A stretch of 64,000 nucleotides of DNA from Litoreibacter arenae DSM 19593 (GCF_000442275.2 NZ_KE557306.1:248001-312000); one strand, 5' to 3'; shown: positions 8,690 to 19,109, numbered from the stretch's first letter. Numbers and translations are program-made. Notes: generated by a model from the sequence alone, not told the origin.

Positions 8690-9445
8690 TCACTCCCGCA
8701 GGTAGTCCACCCGAGCATCCCCCGCCGTCATCCCTTCAGTCGCGCGGTCGAAGCGGAGGTAGGCCATCGCCCGTCCGCCGGACTGGGTATAGAGCGTGCC
8801 GACCGCCTTGTTATTCACGTCAATCGGAGTGCCTACCGGAGCTTCGCCTTTCACGTCGACCAAAGCCAGCCCTTTGCGCAGTTCGGTCTTGTGCTTCATG
8901 CGGGCGGTGACCTCTTGGCCGACATAGCAGCCCTTGCGGAAATCGACGCCGTTCAGCCGCTCGAACCCCATTTCCAGAATGAAGCTGTCATCGGGGATCA
9001 GCTCAATGCCCAGCTCCGGAATACAATGCGCCACGCGGATGGCGTCCCAGTCCACGTCGCCTTGCGCCTCGAAGGCAAAGCCCGGCCCGTAGGCACGCCA
9101 GCCTAGCGCCTCATGACGCGGATCGGCAAACGCACCGCTGGGAATGTCGCCCACGCCACGGCTTACGTCGGCCTGCAATTCGTGCAGTTTCACATCGGCG
9201 CGCAGCTTGTAGAAGGTCAGCCTGCGCATCAGCGCCTCGCCATATGGCGCGGCGACGTCGATCAGGATCGCGTCTTTCCAAGGCACCAGAAAGAAATCCA
9301 CCTGAAACTTGCCCTGAGGCGTCAGCAACGCGGCATAGACCAAGCCGTCCGACAGCTTGGCCAGATCATTGGTGACCAACCCTTGCAGGAAATCCACCCG
9401 TTCGCTGCCGGTCACTTCGATCAACATGCGTTCGTTTTGTGGCAT
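8690..9445 (-). CDS. ygfZ: YgfZ/GcvT-like folate-binding protein
   Basis: A 251-residue member of the COG0354 family, a tetrahydrofolate-dependent factor for maintenance or repair of Fe-S enzymes. The diagnostic motif KGCYVGQE occupies residues 171-178, including the conserved Cys. ATG 9445 is preceded by GGAGGACC. It is divergent from the glycosyltransferase gene with a 63-base spacer. Function follows from the family; nothing local modifies it. Confidence 0.93.
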   Translation of the reverse strand: MPQNERMLIEVTGSERVDFLQGLVTNDLAKLSDGLVYAALLTPQGKFQVDFFLVPWKDAILIDVAAPYGEALMRRLTFYKLRADVKLHELQADVSRGVGDIPSGAFADPRHEALGWRAYGPGFAFEAQGDVDWDAIRVAHCIPELGIELIPDDSFILEMGFERLNGVDFRKGCYVGQEVTARMKHKTELRKGLALVDVKGEAPVGTPIDVNNKAVGTLYTQSGGRAMAYLRFDRATEGMTAGDARVDYLRE

Positions 9446-9508
9446 TTGGTCCTCCAGATTGGTTAGCCCTGTCATATAGTCGGTGGGCGGGGCTATAACA
9501 GCCCCAAT

Positions 9509-10195
9509 ATGGCCGCACCGTTTTCCATCGTCATCCCCACATTGAATGCTGAGGCGCATCTGCCTGCAACCTTGAACGCCCTTATGCCGGGGCTGGAGGC
9601 GGGATTGATCCGTGATCTGGTGATCTCGGACGGGGGCAGCGAGGACGGCACCTTGGGAATCGCCCGCGCGGCTGGGGCGGAGGTGGTCGGCGGCCCGAAA
9701 GGGCGCGGTGGGCAGTTGCGTCGCGGCGCAGAGGTGGCGCGGGGGGAGTGGCTGCTGTTCTTGCACGCCGATACCTGTCTGGCCCCCGACTGGGTGGGCG
9801 CCGCGGCGGTGCATCGTGAGACGCACCCGAACCTTGCGGCCGCGTTCCGCTTGCGTTTCCGCGCCAAGGGTCTGGCCCCGAGGGTCGTCGCGGGCTGGGC
9901 CAACCGGCGCAGCACCGCGCTGAACCTGCCATATGGCGACCAAGGCCTGCTGATGTCGCGCGCGCTCTACGAGTATTCCGGCGGCTATCCCGACCAGCCC
10001 TTGATGGAAGATGTTGCCATGGCGAAGGCGCTGAAGGGCCGTGTCCGGTTGCTTGATACCTTTGCCGAAACCGGCGCGGAGCGGTACGAGCGAAACGGCT
10101 GGCTGCGCCAGAGCCTGCGCAACTTCGGCACCCTCACGCGCTACAGCTTCGGGGCCGACCCGCGGGCGCTGGCGCAGCGCTATCACAAGGACTGA
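9509..10195 (+). CDS. Family 2 glycosyltransferase (TIGR04283-like)
   Basis: A 228-residue GT-A fold transferase with the nucleotide-sugar motif DGGSEDGT at residues 41-48, the metal-binding FLHADT near 84-89 (variant of DxD) and a late MED that may be the catalytic base. Length and the HADT motif match the TIGR04283 group, often annotated as arsenosugar-biosynthesis glycosyltransferases, but no arsenic genes are nearby, so the substrate is open. The gene is followed 94 bases later by an aminotransferase on the same strand. Confidence 0.8.
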   Translation: MAAPFSIVIPTLNAEAHLPATLNALMPGLEAGLIRDLVISDGGSEDGTLGIARAAGAEVVGGPKGRGGQLRRGAEVARGEWLLFLHADTCLAPDWVGAAAVHRETHPNLAAAFRLRFRAKGLAPRVVAGWANRRSTALNLPYGDQGLLMSRALYEYSGGYPDQPLMEDVAMAKALKGRVRLLDTFAETGAERYERNGWLRQSLRNFGTLTRYSFGADPRALAQRYHKD

Positions 10196-10289
10196 TCCTG
10201 ACCATAACCGATAGCGAATTGACGGCCTCTTTGGACGTGTCTACCTCTTGGAGCCAAGCTGTTGCTCTGGTTTCCTGAAGGCGCATTTC

Positions 10290-11501
10290 ATGTCCAATCT
10301 GCCCAACCTGTCCCATGGTCGTCACACGCTGGCGATACCCGGCCCCTCGGTTATGCCGGAACGGGTGTTGCAGGCCATGCACCGCCCCGCGCCGAATATC
10401 TATACGGGCGAGTTGATAGACCTGACCTATTCGCTGATCCCCGACCTGAAGGCGGTGGCAAAGACCAGCGGCCATGTCGCCATGTATATCGGCAACGGTC
10501 ACGCCGCGTGGGAGGCCTCGCTGGCCAACGTTCTGGCCGAGGGCGACAAGGTGCTGGTGCCGGGCGCTGCGCAATTCTCCATCGGCTGGGCAGACACCGC
10601 CCGCAGGCGCGGATTGGTCGTGGAGCAGCTCGATTTCGGCCGCCGCGCCCCGATTGATCCGCAAGCGGTCGAGGACGCTTTGCGTGCAGATAGCGGCCAC
10701 CAGATCAAGGCCGTGCTGGTGGTGCAGGTGGATACCGCCAGTTCCGCAAAGTCCGACCTTGCCGCGATCCGCAAGGCGATGGACGCGGCGGGGCATCCGG
10801 CGCTTATGATTGTCGACAGCATTGCCTGTCTGGGGTGCGACGACATGCAGATGGACGCGTGGGGCGTCGATATTGTGATAACCGGCAGTCAAAAGGGGCT
10901 GATGGTTCCGCCGGGCATGTGCTTTGTGTTCTTCAACGACAAGGCCGCCGCCGTCCGCCAGAAGATGGGCCGCGTGTCGGCATATTGGGACTGGCATTCG
11001 CGTGCCAACCCCGAAGGCTACTACCAGATTTCCTGCGGCACAGCGCCAACGCACCACCTATACGGATTGCGAACCGCGCTGGACATGATCGTGCACGAAG
11101 AGGGGCTGGACAACGTGCTAGCCCGCCACGCGACGCTGGCCCGCGCCTTGTGGGCCGCGTGCGACGCATGGGGGCAAGGCGGCCCGCTGGAGTTGAACGT
11201 AACCGATCCCGCCGCCCGCAGCCATGCGGTCACGGCATTGCGTATCGGCGCACCGCACGGCACGGCCTTGCGCAATTGGTTGATTGAACAGGCGGGGCTG
11301 ACACTGGGTATCGGCCTCGGCATGGCGACGGAGGATGACCCGATGTCCGATGGCTTCTTTCGCATCGGCCATATGGGCCATGTGAACCTGCATATGCTGA
11401 TGGGCACGCTCGGCTCGATTGATGCGGGGCTGAAGGCTTTGGACATCCCGCACGGGGACGGCGCGCTGGCGGCGGCGGCACAGGTGTGTGCGGGGAAGTA
11501 G
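10290..11501 (+). CDS. Alanine/serine-glyoxylate aminotransferase family (class V PLP enzyme)
   Basis: A 403-residue class V aminotransferase. The PLP lysine is K202 in ITGSQKGLM; D176 in IVDSIACLG contacts the pyridine nitrogen. PGPSVMPERVLQAM near the N-terminus is typical of the serine/alanine-glyoxylate and purine-catabolism (PucG) branch. ATG at 10290 gives the standard N-terminus; 14 additional upstream residues would be atypical. Whether serine, alanine or ureidoglycine is the amino donor cannot be told. Its stop is directly adjacent to the stop of the small convergent gene. Confidence 0.85.
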   Translation: MSNLPNLSHGRHTLAIPGPSVMPERVLQAMHRPAPNIYTGELIDLTYSLIPDLKAVAKTSGHVAMYIGNGHAAWEASLANVLAEGDKVLVPGAAQFSIGWADTARRRGLVVEQLDFGRRAPIDPQAVEDALRADSGHQIKAVLVVQVDTASSAKSDLAAIRKAMDAAGHPALMIVDSIACLGCDDMQMDAWGVDIVITGSQKGLMVPPGMCFVFFNDKAAAVRQKMGRVSAYWDWHSRANPEGYYQISCGTAPTHHLYGLRTALDMIVHEEGLDNVLARHATLARALWAACDAWGQGGPLELNVTDPAARSHAVTALRIGAPHGTALRNWLIEQAGLTLGIGLGMATEDDPMSDGFFRIGHMGHVNLHMLMGTLGSIDAGLKALDIPHGDGALAAAAQVCAGK

Positions 11502-11675
11502 CTAGCCGCGCTTCGGGATAAGACCTAGTGCGATGTGCAAAAACAGGCTGGTCACGAGGGAGACCGCATAGCCGAACGCGGCCCAAAGAAGGAACAGTCC
11601 AGTGAAGACGACCACGAATGCCATGACCAGAAACGGCTTGGTGTAATCCTTGACGCGACCGGGGCGCTGTGACAT
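11502..11675 (-). CDS. 57-aa membrane protein
   Basis: A short gene with good coding signs: a GGAAGGAG ribosome site before ATG 11675, a charged N-terminus (MSQRPGRVKDY), then two hydrophobic segments at about residues 15-33 and 36-53, and a basic tail. It exactly abuts the stop codon of the convergent aminotransferase. I do not recognise the family. It could be a small inner-membrane or accessory protein; the organisation supports that it is real. Confidence 0.65.
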   Translation of the reverse strand: MSQRPGRVKDYTKPFLVMAFVVVFTGLFLLWAAFGYAVSLVTSLFLHIALGLIPKRG

Positions 11676-11740
11676 TTGCGTGCTCCTTCCTCTGCCAGCT
11701 TAGCCTAGCGTGCTCTGCGGCAAAGAAAAGTGGCGTTTCC

Positions 11741-12844
11741 CTAACCAGCGGCTTTCAGCGCTTGGGGTAAAGCGTCAGCCAGCAGGTCCATGTCTGCTGG
11801 TGTGCCGCAGCTGACCCGGATCGCGCGATCCTGCGGGGCCACAAACGGCATCCGCACGAAGATCCCCTGCGCCAGCAATCCGGCCAGCACCTTACGCGCA
11901 TAGTCGCCATCCTTGCCGCAGTCGACCGTGACGAAGTTGGTGGCGGAGGGAAGAGGGGTCAGCCCGTTCTCACGCGCGATTTCTGCAATCCGGTCGCGCG
12001 ACGCGGCAACCTTGGTGCAGACATCCGACAGGTAATCCTGATCGTTCAACGCCGCCAAGGCACCTGCCTGACTGATCCGGCTCATGCCGAAATGGTTGCG
12101 GATCTTGTTGAAGGCGCGGATGTTTTCGGCCTCGCCCAAAGCGTAGCCGACCCGCGCGCCCGCCATTCCGTGCCCCTTGGAGAAGGTGCGCATGCGCACA
12201 ACATTCGGGTTGTTCATATCCAGCGCGGGGGCCGTTCCGTCAGGGGCCAGCTCGATATACGCCTCGTCGAGGATCAGCAGGCAATCGTCGGGCACCGCGT
12301 CGATCATCCGCTGTACCGCCACCGCGTCATGCCAGCTTCCCATCGGGTTGTCTGGATTGGCGAAATAGATCAGCCGCGCATTCGTTTCTTTGGCCATCGC
12401 AAGCAACGCGTCGGGGTCTTCGTGGTCGTCGCGGTAGGGGACCATGTGCAGCTCGCCACCGAAGCCGGCCACATGGTAGTTGAAGGTCGGATAGGCCCCG
12501 GCGGAGGTCACAACGGCGGTGCCTTGCTCCACATAGAGCCGCACCAGATAGCCAAGAAGGCCGTCAATGCCTTCGCCGACCATGATGTTCTCAGGGGTTA
12601 CGCTGTGATGCGCCGCCAGTGCATGGCGCAGACCGTGGCTCTCGGGGTCGCCGTATTGCCAAACCTCCGACGCCGCTTTTGCCATTGCGGCAATGGCCTT
12701 CGGTGAGGGGCCGAAAACGCTTTCATTCGCGCCAAGGCGGGCTTTGAAGATCGTGCCGCTGGCCCGCTCAAGAGCTTCGGGCCCGACAAAAGGGACGGAG
12801 GCAGGCAAGCTGTCGGCGAGCGGGGTGAGGGGCGGACTGGTCAT
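11741..12844 (-). CDS. Class I/II PLP aminotransferase, HisC-like
   Basis: A 367-residue fold-type I aminotransferase closest in look to histidinol-phosphate/aromatic aminotransferases. The Schiff-base lysine is K223 in FSKGHGMAGARVGY, with R231 for the substrate carboxylate; NPDNP (163-167) and DEAY (193-196) bind PLP. Start is ATG 12844. No other his genes are nearby and the protein lacks context as the pathway HisC, so it may be a paralogue serving phenylalanine/tyrosine or another substrate. It is divergent from the crotonase. Confidence 0.83.
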   Translation of the reverse strand: MTSPPLTPLADSLPASVPFVGPEALERASGTIFKARLGANESVFGPSPKAIAAMAKAASEVWQYGDPESHGLRHALAAHHSVTPENIMVGEGIDGLLGYLVRLYVEQGTAVVTSAGAYPTFNYHVAGFGGELHMVPYRDDHEDPDALLAMAKETNARLIYFANPDNPMGSWHDAVAVQRMIDAVPDDCLLILDEAYIELAPDGTAPALDMNNPNVVRMRTFSKGHGMAGARVGYALGEAENIRAFNKIRNHFGMSRISQAGALAALNDQDYLSDVCTKVAASRDRIAEIARENGLTPLPSATNFVTVDCGKDGDYARKVLAGLLAQGIFVRMPFVAPQDRAIRVSCGTPADMDLLADALPQALKAAG

Positions 12845-12938
12845 GAGCTGGAGTTTGATCGGTTTTTGCAGCCGCTTACAAGGGCAGAGCGTAACGTCAC
12901 GCTCGTCAGATCCGGCACATGGCTTTACGGTCGCGTAT

Positions 12939-13712
12939 ATGAGCGTTGTGAAAACTGAAATCGCCGATGGTATCGCCCGGGTGACGTTGAACCGCCCCGA
13001 CAAAATGAATGCCATTTCTCTGGATATGCTGGACGACGTGCTTGCCGCCGCTCATGCCTTGCAGGGCACGGATGTGAAGTGTGTCGTGCTGTCAGGCGAG
13101 GGGCGCGCGTTTTGTGCAGGGATAGATATCACCTCGCTCTCAAGCCTGATGGGGAAGGACATGGACGAGGTGATCGTCCGTCGCACCCATGGGGATGCGA
13201 ACCGGTTTCAGGAGTTCTCACTTGCGTGGCGCAAGCTGGAGGTGCCGGTCATCGCGGCGCTGCACGGGGTCTGCTTTGGTGCCGGGCTGCAACTGGCCAT
13301 CGGGGCAGACATCCGCGTCGCCGCGCTCGATGCAAGGCTTTCGATCATGGAAATGAAATGGGGCCTGATCCCCGATATGGGCGGCATGACGCTTTTGCCG
13401 CACCTCGTGCGGGACGACGTGCTACGACGCCTCATCTACACCGCGGAAATTGTCGAGGCACAGCAAGCGCTTGAATGGGGGCTGGTCACGGAGTTGGCCG
13501 ACGATCCTTTGGAGCGTGCGATGGAACTGGCAAAACAGATCGCGGCCCAAAGTCCCAGTGCAATCCGCGCGGCCAAGAGGCTGATCGGCGAGGCACAAAC
13601 CGGCTCTGCGGCCAGTGTTTTGATGGCGGAGTCCGTCGAGCAGGCCGCGCTGATTGGCAAGCCTGACCAAATGGCAGCGGTGATGCGCGGGATGGCGAAG
13701 ACCCGAAAGTAA
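12939..13712 (+). CDS. Crotonase/enoyl-CoA hydratase-isomerase family protein
   Basis: A 257-residue crotonase. Oxyanion-hole segments are visible: AFCAGIDI (57-64) and HGVCFGAGLQLA (109-120). The usual first catalytic Glu of hydratases is replaced by Q118. The later segment EMKWGLIPDMGG (138-149) retains E138 and D146, resembling the dienoyl-CoA isomerase pattern. So it may isomerise rather than hydrate; this is inference. ATG 12939 gives MSVVKTEIADGIARVTLNRP, the standard start. Confidence 0.85.
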   Translation: MSVVKTEIADGIARVTLNRPDKMNAISLDMLDDVLAAAHALQGTDVKCVVLSGEGRAFCAGIDITSLSSLMGKDMDEVIVRRTHGDANRFQEFSLAWRKLEVPVIAALHGVCFGAGLQLAIGADIRVAALDARLSIMEMKWGLIPDMGGMTLLPHLVRDDVLRRLIYTAEIVEAQQALEWGLVTELADDPLERAMELAKQIAAQSPSAIRAAKRLIGEAQTGSAASVLMAESVEQAALIGKPDQMAAVMRGMAKTRK

Positions 13713-13715
13713 GAG

Positions 13716-13739
13716 GCGGCCGGGGTCGCCCCCGACCGC
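13716..13739. terminator. Hairpin downstream of the crotonase gene
   Basis: A stem of GCGG plus CGGGG pairing with CCCCG plus CCGC around a TCGC loop, with one C/A mismatch, begins three bases after the crotonase stop. There is no T-tract, so it may be a transcript stabiliser or weak terminator. Confidence 0.4.
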
Positions 13740-13826
13740 GCTCCGAAGATCGCGCCTAGCGGTCTCCATCCGGTCCGGTCATCGGCTCTCCAGCCTGTAC
13801 CGGACCCTCAGGGAAGCGCGATTCCA

Positions 13827-13906
13827 GTTTCCATTTGGTTAAAAATACTCAAATCACAACGCTTTATGCAGGCGCAGGAATTGAGTATTTGGGACCAAAT
13901 GGAAAC
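13827..13906. repeat. Long inverted repeat between convergent genes
   Basis: Two 26-base arms (13827-13852 and 13881-13906) match at 23 of 26 positions around a 28-base loop. The outer part of the left arm is GTTTCCATTTGGT and the inner AAATACTCAA; the only mismatches are TAA versus CCC between them. It sits between the crotonase gene and the end of valS and can act as a bidirectional transcription barrier. A similar AAAAATAC stretch near 63090 suggests a dispersed family. Confidence 0.75.
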
Positions 13907-13912
13907 AAGGTG

Positions 13913-16900
13913 TCATCCCAATTCAGCCAGCCTTGCGAGCGCGGCTTTCAGTTTGCCTTCTTCTTCTTCACGCGCCGCGAGATTTTCGCGGGCCTCTTCG
14001 ACCACGTCGGCGGGGGCGCTTTCGGCGAATTTGGGGTTGTTCAGCCGACCTCGCAGACCGCCCAACTCCTTGGCCAGCTTACCTAAAGTTTTCTCCAGCC
14101 GTGCTTTTTCTGCGTCCACGTCGATAATGCCTGCCAGAGGCAGCGCGAAGCTGCCACCGGCGACGGGGATGGTGACGGAGCCTTTCGGTGCCGCGCCTTC
14201 GGTGACGCCTTCGATGCGGGCGAGTTTCAGGATCAGGGCCTCGTTGTTGGCGAAAGCGGTGCGGCCTGCGGCGTCCAGATCGACCTGAACCAGCGGCACC
14301 TTGAGCCCTGCGGGGACGTGCATTTCGCCACGGGCGGAGCGGACCGTGTCGATCAAGGAGATCACCCAGTTCATTTCCGTGTCGGCATTTTTGTCAATTA
14401 ATTCAGCGCCGTATGTGGGCCAGTCCTGATGGACCAGCATATTGTCGCGCTTGGCGGTCTCGCCCCAAAGCTCTTCCGTGATGAAGGGCATGATCGGGTG
14501 CAGCAGGATCATGCACTGGTCCAGAACCCATGCCATTGTCGCGCGGGTTTCGGCTTTCTCGGCGTCGGTTCCGTCGAGCAGGAGGGGCTTGGAGAACTCC
14601 ACATACCAGTCGCACACCTTGCCCCAGACGAAGCGGTAAAGGGCGTCGGCCGCGTCGTTGAAGCGGTAGTTTTCGAGCGCCTGGTCGACCTCCATCCGGA
14701 CTTTGGCGGTCTCGCCTACGATCCATTTATTGACCGTGAATTCGAGGTCTGCGGGGCGTCGGCTTTGTGTCGGCTTTTTGTCGGGCAGACCGTAGGCCTC
14801 GTTCATTTCGGCGAAGCGTACGGCGTTCCATAGTTTGGTGCCGAAGTTGCGGTAGCCCGCGATACGTTGCATGTCGAGTTTCAGCACCCCGCCCAAGCTG
14901 GCCATGGCCGCGTTGGTGAAGCGCAGGGCGTCGGCGCCGAATTCGTCGATGATCTCCAGCGGGTCGACCACGTTGCCGGTGGATTTCGACATTTTCTTGC
15001 CCTTGGCGTCGCGCACGAGCCCATGCAGGTAGACGGTGTCGAACGGGATTTGGTCCACAACCGCAAGTTGCATCATCATCATCCGCGCCACCCAGAAGAA
15101 CAGGATGTCCTGCCCCGTGACCAAGGTGGAGGTCGGGAAATACTTTTGCAGCGCTTCGGTGTCCTCCGGCCAGCCGAGCGTGCCGATGGGCCAGAGGCCC
15201 GACGAGAACCAGGTGTCCAGCACATCCGCGTCGCGCCAGATCGGGTAGACCAGCTTGGTCGGGTCTTGGGTGACGTTATATTCCGCCAGACCGGCGGCGA
15301 ACTGGTGCAGCGCCTCGGCGCGGTCGGCGACCTCGACGGGGCGGGCGTGGTTTAGCGGCATCGGCAGTTCGGCCAGAATATCCTCGAACTGGCCGGTCAC
15401 GCCGTCGAATTCCGTCGCGCAGTGATGCACATCGGGGTTGGCGGCGATGGCGTCGTTGGTCAGCAGGCGGCCAATTTCCACTGCGTCCAGATCGCCGTCG
15501 CCTTCGTCATCCTTGAAGCCTGCGGCATTCAGGTCGAAGCCGTACCAGACGGGGATTTGATGGCCCCACCAGAGCTGGCGGGAAATGCACCATGGCTCGA
15601 TATTCTCCAGCCAGTGGAAATACACCTTCTCGCCACTCTCGGGCAGAATTTTCACGTCGCCGTTGCGCACCGCGTCGAGCGCGGGGCCGACGATCTTGTC
15701 GGTCTCCACAAACCATTGGTCCGTCAGCATCGGCTCGATCACCACCTTCGAGCGGTCGCCGAAGGGCTGCATGATCGGCTTGCTTTCGACGTAAGGGACC
15801 AGCTTGGAGCTTTCCTGCCCGTCCTCCTCGTCAATCACGGGGACGGTGACCATGACGGCCAGCCCCTCGTCGGTGATGTCCCGCACCACCGCTTTGCGGG
15901 CCTCGAACCGGTCCATGCCGCGATAGGCGTCGGGGACGAGGTTCATTGCGGCGACCATGCGCTCACCGAACTCGCGCTCGCCAGTGGCAATCGCTTGGGC
16001 TATGGCGGCTTCTTCGGCGTAGGGGCGACCGTCGGTGCGCATCGCACCTTTGGTGTCCATCAGGTTATACATCGGGATGCCGCCGCGCTTGGCGACCTGG
16101 TAGTCGTTGAAGTCATGCGCGCCGGTGATCTTCACCGCACCCGAGCCGAAATCCTTGTCGGGGTATTCGTCGGTGATGATCGGGATCAGGCGGCGATGCT
16201 CTTTCGGGCCAACGGGAATTTCGCAGAGTTTTCCAACGATTGGCGCGTAACGCTCATCTGTTGGGTGAACCGCGACCGCGCCGTCGCCCAGCATGGTTTC
16301 AGGCCGTGTGGTGGCGATGGAGATATAGTCGCGGGTCTCGCGCAGGGTGACGTTGCCGTCCTCGTCCTTTTCGACATACTCATAGGTTTCGCCGCCCGCC
16401 AGCGGGTATTTGAAGTGCCACATATGGCCGGGGGTTTCGATATTTTCGACCTCCAGATCGGAGATCGCGGTCTCGAAATGCGGGTCCCAGTTGACGAGGC
16501 GTTTGCCGCGATAGATCAGCCCCTTGTCATACATATCGACGAAGACCTTGATAACGGCGTCGTGGAAGTTGCCCTGCGCGGTGTCGGGCGCGCCCGGCGC
16601 GCCGGACATGGTGAACGCCTCGCGCGACCAGTCGCAGGACGCGCCAAGGCGTTTGAGCTGGTCGCGGATCGTGCCGCCGGATTGTTCCTTCCACGCCCAG
16701 ACATGTTCCAGAAACTCAGAGCGGGTCATGTCGGTGCGCTTCTTGCCATCCTTGGCCAGTTCACGCTCCACCACCATCTGGGTGGCGATGCCTGCGTGGT
16801 CGGTGCCCGCCTGCCAGAGCGTGTCGTAGCCCTGCATCCGCTTCCAGCGGATCAGGATGTCCTGCAACGTGTTGTTGAACGCGTGGCCCATATGCAGGAC

Positions 16901-17047
16901 GCCGGTGACGTTCGGGGGCGGGATCATGATGCAATAGGTTTCCGCGCGCTTGGCGTTCGCCCCTGCGGTAAAGCAGCCCGCCTTTTCCCAAGCGTCGTAG
17001 AGCCGACCTTCGGCTTCGGCTGCGTTGAATGTCTTTTCCATGGCCAT
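13913..17047 (-). CDS. valS: Valyl-tRNA synthetase
   Basis: A 1044-residue class Ia synthetase charging tRNA-Val. The HIGH-type motif is HMGH at residues 52-55 within [15 protein letters not shown]; the KMSKS loop appears as KKMSKSTGN in the middle third. The editing domain precedes a C-terminal anticodon-binding region and the Val-specific coiled coil ([16 protein letters not shown] and following). Start ATG 17047 has an AGGGGA site eight bases upstream; an internal ATG at 17041 is possible. Length exceeds E. coli ValRS (951) because of alphaproteobacterial insertions. Confidence 0.97.
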   Translation of the reverse strand: MAMEKTFNAAEAEGRLYDAWEKAGCFTAGANAKRAETYCIMIPPPNVTGVLHMGHAFNNTLQDILIRWKRMQGYDTLWQAGTDHAGIATQMVVERELAKDGKKRTDMTRSEFLEHVWAWKEQSGGTIRDQLKRLGASCDWSREAFTMSGAPGAPDTAQGNFHDAVIKVFVDMYDKGLIYRGKRLVNWDPHFETAISDLEVENIETPGHMWHFKYPLAGGETYEYVEKDEDGNVTLRETRDYISIATTRPETMLGDGAVAVHPTDERYAPIVGKLCEIPVGPKEHRRLIPIITDEYPDKDFGSGAVKITGAHDFNDYQVAKRGGIPMYNLMDTKGAMRTDGRPYAEEAAIAQAIATGEREFGERMVAAMNLVPDAYRGMDRFEARKAVVRDITDEGLAVMVTVPVIDEEDGQESSKLVPYVESKPIMQPFGDRSKVVIEPMLTDQWFVETDKIVGPALDAVRNGDVKILPESGEKVYFHWLENIEPWCISRQLWWGHQIPVWYGFDLNAAGFKDDEGDGDLDAVEIGRLLTNDAIAANPDVHHCATEFDGVTGQFEDILAELPMPLNHARPVEVADRAEALHQFAAGLAEYNVTQDPTKLVYPIWRDADVLDTWFSSGLWPIGTLGWPEDTEALQKYFPTSTLVTGQDILFFWVARMMMMQLAVVDQIPFDTVYLHGLVRDAKGKKMSKSTGNVVDPLEIIDEFGADALRFTNAAMASLGGVLKLDMQRIAGYRNFGTKLWNAVRFAEMNEAYGLPDKKPTQSRRPADLEFTVNKWIVGETAKVRMEVDQALENYRFNDAADALYRFVWGKVCDWYVEFSKPLLLDGTDAEKAETRATMAWVLDQCMILLHPIMPFITEELWGETAKRDNMLVHQDWPTYGAELIDKNADTEMNWVISLIDTVRSARGEMHVPAGLKVPLVQVDLDAAGRTAFANNEALILKLARIEGVTEGAAPKGSVTIPVAGGSFALPLAGIIDVDAEKARLEKTLGKLAKELGGLRGRLNNPKFAESAPADVVEEARENLAAREEEEGKLKAALARLAELG

Positions 17048-17199
17048 GATATCGGTCCCCTTTTGGAGTTACCGAGGTCATACCGCGACGGGGCGGGGTG
17101 GAAAAGGGCTGATCGGGCGTTTTGGCGGGGGGCGGCGTTGGTTGCGTCGCGCGTCGGGCGCGATACGGTGGTGTCATTGCCGCATTGAGGAGCGCCGCC

Positions 17200-18042
17200 A
17201 TGACCACGGACACCCCGTATGACCCCGCCGAGGAAGGCGCGCAGATGCGTTTTGACGGGCGGATGTCGTATAACGACTACCTTCGGCTGGACATGGTGCT
17301 GGGGGCGCAGGAGTGCCTGACCGATACGCATGACGAGATGCTGTTTATCATCCAGCATCAGACGTCCGAGTTGTGGATGCGGCTGGCCTTGCATGAGATT
17401 GGTGCTGCGCGGGCGGCCATTCGCGACGATCAGTTGCAGCCTGCGTTCAAGATGCTGAGCCGCGTGGCGAAGATATTCGAGCAGCTGAACAACGCGTGGG
17501 ACGTGCTGCGGACCATGACGCCCAGCGAATACACCGCGTTTCGCGATGATTTGGGGCAGTCTTCGGGATTTCAGTCTTGGCAGTACCGGCTGATCGAGTT
17601 CGCCGTGGGCAACCGCAACCCCGCGATGGTCAAGCCGCACGCGCATCGCGCGGATATTATGGAGAAGATCACGGCGGAACTGGCGCAGCCGTCGCTTTAT
17701 GACGAGGCCGTGCGGGCTTTGGCGCGTGCGGGGCTTGCGGTGCCGCAGGAGGTGTTGGAGCGTGATGTGTCAGAAACCCATGCCTTCAGCGACGGGGTGA
17801 TGGCAGCGTGGGCGGTGGTCTACCGCGACCCGCAGGCGCATTGGGCGCTGTATGAGCTGGCCGAGAAGCTGGTCGATTTCGAGGATTACTTCCGCCGCTG
17901 GCGCTTCAACCATGTCACCACGGTGGAGCGCGTGATCGGCTTCAAGCGTGGCACGGGCGGGACGGGGGGCGTCAGCTACCTGAAACGCATGCTGGAGGTG
18001 GAGTTGTTTCCGGAGCTGTGGCGCGTGCGAACCGAGCTTTAG
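17200..18042 (+). CDS. kynA: Tryptophan 2,3-dioxygenase
   Basis: Haem enzyme opening the indole ring of tryptophan to N-formylkynurenine, the first step of the kynurenine route. 280 residues, normal for bacterial TDO. The active-site segment [14 protein letters not shown] carries H53 (substrate-side His), and [13 protein letters not shown] the probable proximal haem His. The C-terminal [11 protein letters not shown] motif closes the substrate pocket. ATG 17200 follows GAGGAG. kynB and kynU are not adjacent. The stop overlaps that of the convergent gene (TTAG). Confidence 0.95.
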   Translation: MTTDTPYDPAEEGAQMRFDGRMSYNDYLRLDMVLGAQECLTDTHDEMLFIIQHQTSELWMRLALHEIGAARAAIRDDQLQPAFKMLSRVAKIFEQLNNAWDVLRTMTPSEYTAFRDDLGQSSGFQSWQYRLIEFAVGNRNPAMVKPHAHRADIMEKITAELAQPSLYDEAVRALARAGLAVPQEVLERDVSETHAFSDGVMAAWAVVYRDPQAHWALYELAEKLVDFEDYFRRWRFNHVTTVERVIGFKRGTGGTGGVSYLKRMLEVELFPELWRVRTEL

Positions 18043-19109
18043 CCGCGCGAGGCGGCTTTGAGTTGCGACTTGCTGGCGGGAACGAAGCCTTGCGGGCTGT
18101 TGACCACGCTGGGGTGCAACCGCTCTGACGGATCGCGGCCCACCACGCGGGCGCGGCGGTGCCAGAACAGCTTGCCCCAGTTGCGCCATGTGCCGACCGA
18201 GGGGGCGTCGGCGTCGCGGGGGAAGCGGGAGCGCCAGTCTTCGGGCAGGGGCAGGCCGCAGGCCTCGGCTTTGTCCAGCATCCAGACCAGCGAGATGTTG
18301 GCCAAAGGTCGTGCCTTCTCGTAGCCCATCAGGTGACCGCCCACATCGCCATGCGCGCCTTTGAACCAGACCTGTTCCAAAACGCCCTCGAAGTCGTCGC
18401 GGCTTTCCCACATGACCGGCTCGAAGATGCGGCGGGTCTCGTTGAGCGCCAGCGCGTGGAAGCCGTGTTTGACCGAGGGGCCAAGCGTGTGGTTGTGGAA
18501 TTCGTGCTCGACCGGCGAGAAACGCCACAGGAACGGGGCGCGGAAGCCGAGGGCGCGGACGGTGTCCCAGATGCCAATCATCTCGATATTGGCTTCCTCG
18601 TGGCAGAATTGTTTGTGGAATTCCTTGCAAGCCTTCGAAGTGGGGGCCATGCGGTAATGGCGATAGGCCTGACGCACGTTGCGCTCTGTCGCGCAGTCGG
18701 CACGTAACAGGCCCACCTGGTCGATGACGCCCGCAAGGCTGCGCACGGCATAGGCGCCGCGTGAGAAGCCGAACAGGAAGATGCGATCACCGGGGCGGTA
18801 GCGCGAGGCAATGAAGCCATAGGCGCGGCGGATCTGGCGGTTGATGCCGACACCCGCCATCACGTCGATGGCGCGGCGCAGGCCCTGCCATTGGATGCCG
18901 GATTCGTATTTCAGCGACACGGCCTTGCTGGGCGCCATTTCCGACAGCAGCCGGAAGGTCATGCCCGCGTGGGTCTCGAACCCGCGTTCCAGCGAGGACA
19001 TGGTGCCGTCGAGGATGATAACGTGGGTAACGGGGCCGCGCGTGCCTTTGGGATGCACCGAACGCGGGGCGGGGCCGAAGCCTACGAGGGATTTGAGACG
19101 GTCAGACAT
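18039..19109 (-). CDS. DUF2235 alpha/beta-hydrolase-like protein
   Basis: A 356-residue protein with the DUF2235 domain, the fold of Tle1-type phospholipases. The nucleophile elbow [15 protein letters not shown], the early ILDGTMSS segment and a late GAHGDVGG segment with Asp and His give the catalytic triad pattern. There is no signal peptide and no type VI secretion genes or immunity partner in the window, so a secreted toxin role is not supported; a housekeeping lipase/esterase is as likely. A GTG at 19166 could add 19 residues; the ATG at 19109 is chosen. It ends overlapping kynA's stop. Confidence 0.8.
   Translation of the reverse strand: MSDRLKSLVGFGPAPRSVHPKGTRGPVTHVIILDGTMSSLERGFETHAGMTFRLLSEMAPSKAVSLKYESGIQWQGLRRAIDVMAGVGINRQIRRAYGFIASRYRPGDRIFLFGFSRGAYAVRSLAGVIDQVGLLRADCATERNVRQAYRHYRMAPTSKACKEFHKQFCHEEANIEMIGIWDTVRALGFRAPFLWRFSPVEHEFHNHTLGPSVKHGFHALALNETRRIFEPVMWESRDDFEGVLEQVWFKGAHGDVGGHLMGYEKARPLANISLVWMLDKAEACGLPLPEDWRSRFPRDADAPSVGTWRNWGKLFWHRRARVVGRDPSERLHPSVVNSPQGFVPASKSQLKAASRG

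Noticed and set aside
15422-17188. 588-codon open frame opposite valS
   Set aside because: Antisense shadow of valS typical of GC-rich third positions; no motifs, ribosome site or family pattern.
18039-19109. Type VI secretion effector locus
   Set aside because: No VgrG, Hcp, adaptor or immunity gene in the window; domain alone is insufficient.
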